A DNA stretch of 64,000 nt from an uncultured Lachnospiraceae bacterium (GTDB lineage Bacteria; Bacillota; Clostridia; Lachnospirales; Lachnospiraceae), in NCBI GenBank assembly GCA_934351255.1, contig CAKRJH010000009.1, forward strand, positions 40,825-104,824, in the 5' to 3' direction. Of this stretch, positions 58,627 to 64,000 are shown piece after piece. The position numbers and the translations under genes are program-made. Numbering within the stretch: position 1 is the first letter of the stretch; every line of letters begins with the position of its first letter. The notes beneath the pieces are model-generated. The model worked only from the letters and a program-made list of their open reading frames with translations. It ran no database searches and was not told the origin of the DNA.

Positions 58627-59802
58627 TTAGTATCTTCTGATGCCTAAGGCACTGTTTATCAATGATGCCTTTGTATAATATGTTCCATTTGCATCCATCC
58701 CTTTAACAATTCCTGATGTGTAGTGAATTGTACTAGATCCTGAGGCTTCATTATAATATACGATTCCACCACTGTCTCCAGCCTTTGCCCCGAAACTTGT
58801 ATATGTTAAGTTAGTAAAAAATGTATTATCAAATTCCTTAGATGCATTTGTAGAATAGATCACTCCCTTCGTATGTCCTGTAGTAGCACCTCTCTTATGA
58901 ATTGTAGCTCCCTGTGCCGGATTTCGAATAGCAGTAGATAACGTTGCATCTGTACCATTTAACGTGTTAGTAGGAATATGCGCACTCGTGATTTCAACAA
59001 ACGCAGCATCTACAGATCCCCAATTCTGTCTTAAGGAAATTTTTCCGATAGTAGATGATATTCCCTTTATAACATTCTCCAAATATCCTATATGCGCAGC
59101 CGTGACAAAACCAATTTGTCCATCCGTTCTTGCTCGATACCCCATTGAGCCACTATATCCTGTTGTAGGATTATTTATCTCCCTTCCCGGATTTAAATCA
59201 GCACAATTTTCGCCCTGTCCCCCTGAGCTCACAAAAGATATCATCGGAGAATCTGTGACCTCTTTTTTAAAAAGAGAAATTACATCTTCGTTAACATCAT
59301 CCAGTTCTACAAAAATTGTATTATCTCTGTCAGACAAAAAATGGCCAGACCAACTCTTTGTAATTAAGTCATTTCCATTCTTTTGTTTATATTCATTCAA
59401 AAAATTCATCATGTCTTCTAATTCATTGTATGAATATTCAACATTCTCAATCACGAAATCACTTGAATCAGTGGTTGCTTTGATATTTTTTAATGCACGT
59501 GTTCTCGCTTTAGTACCTTCTGTCGCAACGCAAACAACGGCATCACCATCATGATTGATATATGTTCCACCATAATAATCCGGATATACCACTTCCCCTG
59601 TTTCGGTATTTTCAAATGAATCCATGAGTTTTTCATACATTGACGATGATGCACTTTCTTTCTCAAGTGAAACATTCTTCTCATCATTGGTTCTCCAGCC
59701 ATCAAATGCTGATGTTTCTGCCTTCGCATGACTCACCATGGGGCAAATCATTACAGCTGCTGCCATCGATAATACCAAATTAAATGTCATTTTTCTTATC
59801 AT
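58627..59802 (-). CDS. Secreted chymotrypsin-fold (S1) serine protease, streptogrisin-like
   Basis: The 391-residue protein has a signal peptide (1-26, VSHAKA), a pro-region of about 160 residues and a catalytic domain. The triad is visible at about His237 (GFVTAAHIGY), Asp265 (WGSVDAAFVE) and Ser344 (AKAGDSGGIVYY). Pro-region and GDSGG spacing resemble alpha-lytic/streptogrisin proteases. It is exported and probably self-activating. It is the first annotated gene after an operator-bearing promoter, so it should be controlled by the neighbouring BlaI/BlaR-type pair; the small secreted protein encoded at 54714 is an obvious candidate substrate, by inference only. Confidence 0.85.
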   Translation of the reverse strand: MIRKMTFNLVLSMAAAVMICPMVSHAKAETSAFDGWRTNDEKNVSLEKESASSSMYEKLMDSFENTETGEVVYPDYYGGTYINHDGDAVVCVATEGTKARTRALKNIKATTDSSDFVIENVEYSYNELEDMMNFLNEYKQKNGNDLITKSWSGHFLSDRDNTIFVELDDVNEDVISLFKKEVTDSPMISFVSSGGQGENCADLNPGREINNPTTGYSGSMGYRARTDGQIGFVTAAHIGYLENVIKGISSTIGKISLRQNWGSVDAAFVEITSAHIPTNTLNGTDATLSTAIRNPAQGATIHKRGATTGHTKGVIYSTNASKEFDNTFFTNLTYTSFGAKAGDSGGIVYYNEASGSSTIHYTSGIVKGMDANGTYYTKASLINSALGIRRY

Positions 59803-59826
59803 AATATTCACCATGTCCTTTCATTA

Positions 59827-59883
59827 TTATACAATCTTCTCAAAAATTAGATTCTTTTTTACGCTGAAATATGAAATTTTCAA
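59827..59883 (-). CDS. Possible 18-residue leader peptide upstream of the protease gene
   Basis: A TTG codon at 59883 with a perfect AGGAGG 4 nt upstream opens MKISYFSVKKNLIFEKIV, ending at TAA 24 nt before the protease start. It is the best ribosome site in the long protease leader. It could be a leader peptide that couples or attenuates translation, a signal peptide-type short product, or chance. Confidence 0.35.
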   Translation of the reverse strand: MKISYFSVKKNLIFEKIV

Positions 59884-60082
59884 GGTGCCTCCTGAGGAAA
59901 TTGAGAACAAGTATTTTAGTTATAACTGATAATCGAGAGATCAAAAAACCATTTATTTTCACTGCTCCACCAACAGTATTCTTATCTTTTCTTATTCTTA
60001 AATGATAATTTGGTCCCTTGCCCTTTTCTACATAATATTCCTCAGATAATCAAAAAGTGAAATTCGCATTAGTAGTTGTTTT
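59884..60082 (-). other. Long 5' leader of the protease gene
   Basis: About 200 nt between the operator at 60083-60095 and the small open frame. AT-rich; no gene or clear terminator seen. A second TATAAT-like hexamer lies close to the protease start (near 59832-59827) without a good -35. Confidence 0.4.
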
Positions 60083-60163
60083 ATAGAGTCTCTATATTTT
60101 ACATATTACATTTGATTTTTTGTTTCGTCAACCTCTTTATTTATAATATATTATTTTTATAGT
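60083..60163 (-). promoter_or_regulatory. Operator-bearing promoter of the protease operon
   Basis: Leftward -35 TTGACG (60131-60126), 17 nt, -10 TAATAT (60108-60103), dyad ATAGAGACTCTAT (60095-60083) beginning 7 nt past the -10. The upstream 37 bp (60127-60163) is identical to 54786-54822 and abuts the stop codon of the sensor gene. Confidence 0.75.
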
Positions 60164-60164
60164 T

Positions 60165-61547
60165 TTATTGTTTTATAACCATGCCATTTACTGTAACCTT
60201 ACTTCCACTGGAATTTGATATAAATATCTTATAGTTCCCTTTTTCCGTGATCTTGAAATCATGCGTTACCGATCCTTTGTTTTTGATATATGCTATTTTT
60301 TTACTTGCCTTCATCAGACCAATTTTAACCACTTTGTTGGCTGGACTTATATCCACCACCACTCTAATTGTCTGGCCTGCATTGACAGAAAACTGGCTGG
60401 ATGTATGTGTCGTCCCATCATTTACCGTCCATTCAAAAAAATATGTATTTGATCTGGCCGCAAACACAGGGCCCTCTTCCTCGATAATCCTGGTATCTCC
60501 CAGATCACTGATATCCCCTGTATATTCCTGGTCATCCACTGGCACCTGATCCTGTTCGCTTGGTTCTTCTGTAGCCTCGATCGTATTCCAAAACAACTTT
60601 CCATAACCGAGTTCCACCCCACGCATGGCCGCTTTGGTCGACACCGCACTCATCACCAGTGAAACCGCGATAATAAGTGCAACAATTCCACGTTTTCTCG
60701 TTCTGTTTTTCATGCTTTTCATCATCTGTACCCTCCATTTCAGATTTCGGTGATCCTCACACCACATCGGTGCAAACCACGCTTTCTCCTGATTGACGAT
60801 TGCCTCATTAATCAACATCATCCTGCCAAAATATTTTTTGGCTGTAAATTTTTTCTCGCAACATCCGGCATCACAGCTCGCCTCAGACCACATTTCAATC
60901 TCTTTCCGGAGATATCCAAAGAGCGGATTGAACCAATACAACAGACGGATCAGTGCAAAGACCGGTCTCCATAAGACATCTTTCTGTTTGTAATGCATGA
61001 GTTCATGATACAGGATCATCTCAAGGTCTTCCTTCTGAAACTCATGTCTGGGCAGATATATCGTCGTACGAATAATCCCCATGATAAAGGGTGAACGTAC
61101 TCTGTATCCCTGATATAGCCGAATCTTTTTGCGAATCTTTAACCGAGTACACAGATCCTGCAATAATGCCTTTTGTTCTGCAGTTGCATACATCTTTTTT
61201 CGAGTGATTTGATATATTGTTTTGAATCGGGAAAACTGATAAATAAGAATTACTAGAATTCCCCCACTCCATATACTAACTCCCACCCTGCATATCAAGC
61301 TGATCACTGTACTGTCCAGGGAAAAATCGCGATACTCCTGCGCGATCACCTCACGAAGAATATATAGCGACATAAATACAATCGGCAGTACAAACGAAAG
61401 TATCACCGCACGCAATATCAGATACCGATATCTTGCGTTCACGAACTTTCCCGGAAGATACTGTATGATCTTCCACAATCCCACCGCCAAACTCCCCGTA
61501 AGACATGATATAACCAGGACAATTACTATGGTATTAATCCAGTTCAT
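60165..61547 (-). CDS. BlaR1/MecR1-type M56 metallopeptidase sensor with a beta-rich C-terminal domain
   Basis: The 460-residue protein has four TM segments (about 5-27, 42-65, 83-105 and 290-310) and the cytoplasmic zinc-peptidase motif HELMHYKQKD near residue 186, as in BlaR1/MecR1, which cleave the BlaI repressor after sensing. The C-terminal outside part (about 311-460) is not a penicillin-binding domain: it has no SxxK, SxN or KTG set and instead looks like an acidic linker plus a beta sandwich (FFEWTVNDGTTHTSSQFSVN, GNYKIFISNSSGSKVTVNG). It probably senses something other than beta-lactams. It overlaps the repressor gene by 14 nt. Confidence 0.85.
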   Translation of the reverse strand: MNWINTIVIVLVISCLTGSLAVGLWKIIQYLPGKFVNARYRYLILRAVILSFVLPIVFMSLYILREVIAQEYRDFSLDSTVISLICRVGVSIWSGGILVILIYQFSRFKTIYQITRKKMYATAEQKALLQDLCTRLKIRKKIRLYQGYRVRSPFIMGIIRTTIYLPRHEFQKEDLEMILYHELMHYKQKDVLWRPVFALIRLLYWFNPLFGYLRKEIEMWSEASCDAGCCEKKFTAKKYFGRMMLINEAIVNQEKAWFAPMWCEDHRNLKWRVQMMKSMKNRTRKRGIVALIIAVSLVMSAVSTKAAMRGVELGYGKLFWNTIEATEEPSEQDQVPVDDQEYTGDISDLGDTRIIEEEGPVFAARSNTYFFEWTVNDGTTHTSSQFSVNAGQTIRVVVDISPANKVVKIGLMKASKKIAYIKNKGSVTHDFKITEKGNYKIFISNSSGSKVTVNGMVIKQ

Positions 61548-61920
61548 CTATCATCCTCATAATGGTATTTCTTTCTTCTTCCGTCAATGTCTCCGGGTTC
61601 ACCAATGCAGAAGCATATTCCGTCATCGGATCTTCCCACATTTTTTCCTGTTTGTCCAGAGATTCCTCACAGTATTCCTGCTCGGAACGTGCCGGCCAGA
61701 AATACGTCACGCCCTTTCTCTCTGACTGTAAAAAACCCTTTTTTCTCAGATTACGCAGTACGGTAAACACCGTAGTTTCCTTGTAATCACAACCATATTT
61801 CTCACGCATCACTTCCGTCACATAATCACTTTTGACACGCCCCGGCGCATCCCAGACACATTTCATGACGGTAAGTTCACAGGCTGATAACTCATCTTTT
61901 TCGATCTTCATAACACTCAA
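61534..61920 (-). CDS. BlaI/MecI family transcriptional repressor
   Basis: The 128-residue protein has the BlaI winged helix (LSACELTVMKCVWDAPGRVK, YGCDYKETTVFTVLRNLRKK, GVTYFWPARSEQEY) and a C-terminal dimer region where BlaR-type sensors cut. It heads the repressor-sensor operon. TTG 61920 has the best ribosome site (GGAAGG, 4 nt); ATG 61911 is the alternative. Its promoter carries a near-copy of the dyad found at two downstream operons, so it should repress all three. Confidence 0.9.
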   Translation of the reverse strand: MSVMKIEKDELSACELTVMKCVWDAPGRVKSDYVTEVMREKYGCDYKETTVFTVLRNLRKKGFLQSERKGVTYFWPARSEQEYCEESLDKQEKMWEDPMTEYASALVNPETLTEEERNTIMRMIDELD

Positions 61921-61950
61921 AATTCCTTCCTCATTTTCTACGTATCTTTT

Positions 61951-61997
61951 TAGAATCTCTACCCTTTTAATTTATAGTAATATGAATATTTTGTCAA
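61951..61997 (-). promoter_or_regulatory. Operator-bearing promoter of the blaI/blaR-type operon
   Basis: Leftward -35 TTGACA (61997-61992), 17 nt, -10 TAAATT (61974-61969); a TATAAA at 15-nt spacing is an alternative. The dyad TAGAGATTCTA (61961-61951) begins 7 nt past the -10, differing from the other two operators by one base. Confidence 0.65.
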
Positions 61998-62094
61998 CAT
62001 TTATTTCCGGGAAAACACATACCCCCGAGTTGATTTTATGTACATTCCTTAGAATTCGTTATTATCTCATTATGCTATCTTCTTTAACAATACA

Positions 62095-62628
62095 CTAATT
62101 TTTCTCCATCCACTTATCACACTCCACTTCTAAAGCCATAAAATCCAAACATTGCTGTACAACCCGATTTTTTTCTCCTGATTTTCTTTTGCTGTACAAA
62201 ACTCTTGCATTTTTAATAATCTTCTTCTCATTCTTACGAATATAAATTATTTCTTCAGCCACAAGAGCTTTATATGCTTGATCTGTTTCATTATTAACAT
62301 CATATAATTCAATCGCTTTATCGGGAACCGGAATCATTGTGCCAATTTGCAATGTCCCTTTCAGTTGTTTATTTTCTCCCGTTCCTGACACAATCCGCAT
62401 AACAATAAGAGAATCTTTACGAATGGTTTTCTTTCCATCTATAAATACATAATCATGTTTAGTCTTTGGAGATGATAACGGAATATAATATTTATGCGAT
62501 TCAATTTCTATAACCACACCCAGATACTTCCTCGCATGTACTCGTGTATTCTCTTTATTGGAATATACCCTTGGAAATTTTTGTCTAAGAAACTTTATAT
62601 ATTCATCACTAATATTATATAATTGCAT
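62095..62628 (-). CDS. toxN: ToxN/AbiQ-type endoribonuclease toxin of a type III toxin-antitoxin system
   Basis: The 177-residue protein begins MQLYNISDEYIKFLRQKFPR and contains YLGVVIEIESHKYYIPLSSP, MIPVPDKAIELYDV and YKALVAEEIIYIRKN, which match the ToxN family landmarks (ISxxYIxYL, GIVxxIxxxKYxxPLxSPK, MIPV). ToxN cuts RNA and is held inactive by its own repeat RNA, ToxI; such loci often abort phage infection. Immediately upstream lie a terminator and three 38-bp repeats, the exact type III layout. The ATG at 62628 has GGGGGGA upstream. Confidence 0.9.
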   Translation of the reverse strand: MQLYNISDEYIKFLRQKFPRVYSNKENTRVHARKYLGVVIEIESHKYYIPLSSPKTKHDYVFIDGKKTIRKDSLIVMRIVSGTGENKQLKGTLQIGTMIPVPDKAIELYDVNNETDQAYKALVAEEIIYIRKNEKKIIKNARVLYSKRKSGEKNRVVQQCLDFMALEVECDKWMEKN

Positions 62629-62646
62629 AAAAATCCCCCCTATGTA

Positions 62647-62680
62647 AAAAAGAGACATCAGAAGTGAGATGCCTCTTTTT
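62647..62680 (-). terminator. Terminator between ToxI repeats and toxN
   Basis: Arms AAAAAGAGACATC and GATGCCTCTTTTT (one mismatch) with T-run leftward (TCTTTTTTAC). In type III systems a leaky terminator here sets the ratio of antitoxin RNA to toxin mRNA. Confidence 0.85.
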
Positions 62681-62691
62681 GCTCAAAATCT

Positions 62692-62799
62692 CCACTTTAA
62701 CGGCAGGAACTCTCCGGTTGTTAAACCTTCCACTTAAACGGCAGGAACTCTCCGGTTGTTAAATTTTCCACTTAAACGGCAGGAACTCTCCGGTTGTTA
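62692..62799 (-). ncRNA. toxI: ToxI antitoxin RNA, three 38-bp tandem repeats
   Basis: Copies begin at 62692, 62730 and 62768 with a 38-bp period. The core (CCACTTAAACGGCAGGAACT then CTCCGGTTGTTA) is nearly identical; the copy nearest toxN has one changed base (CTTTAACGG). Read leftward each unit starts AACAACCGGAGAGTTCCTGC. The unit length and position before a terminator and toxN fit ToxI, each unit folding into a pseudoknot that blocks one ToxN. Confidence 0.88.
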
Positions 62800-62805
62800 T
62801 TCAAT

Positions 62806-62834
62806 ATTATATGCTAGCCGTCCATAAATATCAA
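62806..62834 (-). promoter_or_regulatory. Promoter of toxIN
   Basis: Leftward TTGATA (62834-62829), 17 nt, TATAAT (62811-62806). Transcription would begin at about 62799, exactly at the first repeat. Confidence 0.8.
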
Positions 62835-62963
62835 CATGTTTATTGTTTTTTTATAAAGTATTGCTTATAACTTTTTCTTCACAAAGAATATAGTAATTGA
62901 CTTTCCGAAAAGACAGGCAACGAGAAGCTGTTTCATCACGTCATTCATTACTTTACGACAAAC

Positions 62964-62998
62964 AAAAAAGCCCGGAAGAGTGTAAACACTCTCCGGGC
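62964..62998 (-). terminator. Terminator belonging to the tuf relic
   Basis: 13-14-bp arms GCCCGGAAGAGTGT/ACACTCTCCGGGC followed leftward by TTTTTTG, 43 nt past the tuf stop codon. It is the normal distance for the terminator of a full tuf gene. Confidence 0.85.
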
Positions 62999-63040
62999 AA
63001 TATTTTTACTTATCTAAGCTTTTCGTTGCTTTCGCGTAAA

Positions 63041-63094
63041 TTACTCGATGATTGTAGCAACTGCTCCAGATCCTACTGTACGTCCACCCTCACG
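63041..63094 (-). pseudogene. tuf: 3'-terminal fragment of tuf (elongation factor Tu)
   Basis: The leftward strand reads REGGRTVGSGAVATIIE followed by TAA, which is the universally conserved C-terminus of bacterial EF-Tu. Similarity stops sharply at 63094/63095: the next upstream codons are TAT and TGA, not the expected Ala-Ile. So only 17 codons plus the stop and downstream terminator remain. The remainder of tuf is not in the window. This is a deletion scar or an attachment-site duplication. Confidence 0.85.
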
Positions 63095-63213
63095 ATATCA
63101 GACCGGTGTATTGTGGTATACGAATAGTGATTTTTTATGTGATTTGTGTGGAAAAATCCGGATTTTCCGTTGTGTCCGTGTGGTTTTCCGGAATTTTTGT
63201 TATCATGGTGTTA
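63095..63213. other. Gene-free junction segment
   Basis: AT-rich sequence between the tuf relic and a small gene. It holds a near-palindrome (GGAAAAATCCGGATTTTCC, about 63151-63169) that may be a weak terminator for the small gene at 63214-63522. Nothing else recognised. Confidence 0.4.
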
Positions 63214-63522
63214 TCACTGTATTTTTAGTTTTTCTGGCATATTTTTTCTTACATTCGTAATCTCTTTATTTAAATCTTTTATATATTCTTTACACACATC
63301 TATATATAATCCTGTTTTATATTCTGGTTTTTCCAAAAACTGTAATTCAATTGGATACTTTGTAATCTCCGTAAGTAACTTTACAAATATACTTTTCAAA
63401 TTATTTTGACTCTCATCATCATTAAGACATACTTCTGCAGCTTCTTCAAAGCCAAATACTAAATAATCTTTATTTTCTCTTTTCTCCAAATGTACATTAA
63501 TCACTTTGCTTTCCTGATTCAT
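63214..63522 (-). CDS. Hypothetical small protein, immunity-like in size and context
   Basis: Not recognised. The 102-residue acidic-to-mixed protein begins MNQESKVINVHLEKRENKDY with LVFGFEEAAEVCLNDDESQN, then a helical middle and a basic tail. The start at 63522 has AGGAAGG 6 nt upstream. It overlaps the end of the preceding small frame by 26 nt. A small cytosolic protein directly after a truncated frame of toxin-tail size suggests an immunity protein, but this is inference. Confidence 0.5.
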   Translation of the reverse strand: MNQESKVINVHLEKRENKDYLVFGFEEAAEVCLNDDESQNNLKSIFVKLLTEITKYPIELQFLEKPEYKTGLYIDVCKEYIKDLNKEITNVRKNMPEKLKIQ

Positions 63523-63731
63523 AAATATCCTTCCTATCATAAAATGCATTTTTACCGCCCTCAAGAGTATGCATACTTTCTTGAGTCCAGTTTTTAGTGT
63601 CTGTTTCATCATTTATATTTCTAAGTTCATCATAAAAAGGATTACCAATATACGTTTTATATACTCCATTCTCATGAGTTCTTAGTATACTAATATACCT
63701 TCTTTGTATGACAATGTAAATCAATTCTCAT
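63497..63731 (-). pseudogene. Broken or truncated small frame
   Basis: Two overlapping pieces. From ATG 63731, with GGGGAGG 6 nt upstream, reads MRIDLHCHTKKVY then TAG at 63690; the start resembles PHP-domain proteins (DLHCHT). In another frame, from TTG 63724 to 63497, 75 residues run to GGKNAFYDRKDIYESGKQSD. Either a frameshift joins the two or the second is the 3' remnant of an unrelated gene. No function assigned. Confidence 0.4.
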
Positions 63732-64000
63732 AATTGCCTCCCCATCTCAGGCAGGTATAAATGTTTTTAATCTATAACCATACCCCATTCATCCCAAAAT
63801 CCACCATTTTTTAAGCCTTGTAAAATATTTAGCATACTGTATTTTTCTATTCAGATACCATCTTAATTTGCACTATCTATGCTAACCGAAACAACAAAGT
63901 GCTTGACATTCACAAGTGTTTGCTGTTTACATGTCATTTTTTTGTTTTTTTAATTCTATACCCACCAGTACAACAGATAGCATAAACGCTGAAAAATCAG
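63732..64000. other. AT-rich right end, no convincing gene
   Basis: A 22-codon leftward frame (63835-63767, reading LQGLKNGGFWDEWGMVID at its end) has no ribosome site and may be a gene remnant. A TTGACA occurs at 63903-63908 on the + strand without a good -10. Nothing else recognised. Confidence 0.35.

Noticed and set aside
60165..61547. Beta-lactam resistance locus (true blaR1-blaI-blaZ)
   Set aside because: The sensor has no penicillin-binding domain and no beta-lactamase or PBP2a gene is in the window; the protease found is a chymotrypsin-fold enzyme.
62692..62805. CRISPR array
   Set aside because: The 38-bp units are directly adjacent with no unique spacers, and the downstream gene is a ToxN-like RNase, not a Cas protein.
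63041..63094. Active short peptide gene
   Set aside because: The residues are exactly the EF-Tu C-terminus without a start codon; it is a relic, not a gene.

Overview
The window reads as a chromosome segment of a gut-type Firmicute of class Clostridia, most likely Lachnospiraceae. The evidence is the gene order and style: an acyl-carrier fatty-acid operon in clostridial order, MreB next to RecJ and a RecD2 helicase, a SecDF fusion with YajC and Tgt, lysine-rich Big_2 and BspA-type surface proteins, a GH5 cellulase with a Pro/Thr/Ser linker, and nearly all genes on one strand with AGGAGG ribosome sites. Species cannot be named from sequence alone.

Bases 1-24400 are mostly core genome, nearly all read leftward. 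They hold the start of hpf, ridA, a divergent S1-domain RNA-binding gene, and the fatty-acid operon fabH-acpP-fabD-fabG-fabF-accB-fabZ-accC-accD-accA, which has no enoyl-ACP reductase where fabK often sits. Then come a comF-like gene, recD2, mreB, recJ, a rightward prmA, secDF-yajC-tgt, a HAAS-domain membrane protein, class II fructose-bisphosphate aldolase and a patatin-like lipase.

Bases 24400-50100 mix housekeeping genes (aroB, purC, an SlyD-like FKBP, a phosphopantetheinyl transferase, a deoxyinosine/uracil glycosylase) with niche genes. The niche genes are a large CotH-kinase surface protein, a GntR-controlled ABC exporter with two long permeases, a BspA-type leucine-rich protein, a secreted NlpC/P60-like protein, a GH5 cellulase, a DUF4846 protein, a domain-permuted GH3 glycosidase, a sulfotransferase, a divergent RelA/SpoT-domain protein, a GT4 glycosyltransferase and a VTT-domain membrane protein.

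Bases 50100-62000 are visibly more AT-rich and look like an accessory locus. A BlaI-type repressor and a BlaR1/M56-type sensor protease (61920-60165) lie upstream of two leftward gene sets. One is a secreted chymotrypsin-fold protease, a lipoprotein and a MacB-like ABC pair. The other is a small secreted protein with a GMWSPDS tail, two membrane-anchored proteins and an ABC-2 transporter. All three promoters carry the same dyad, TAGAGA-(C/T)-TCTA, at nearly the same place just past the -10 box, and two of them share a 37-bp identical upstream block. This is the best candidate for an undescribed system: a sensor-controlled secreted-protein, protease and ABC-transport module. Its BlaR-like sensor has a beta-rich C-terminal domain and no visible penicillin-binding domain.

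Bases 62000-64000 hold a type III toxin-antitoxin locus (ToxN-like RNase preceded by three 38-bp ToxI repeats). Next to it is a 3'-terminal relic of tuf (last 17 codons plus stop and terminator) abutting unrelated AT-rich sequence with broken small genes. That is the signature of a deletion or of integration of a mobile element at the end of tuf.
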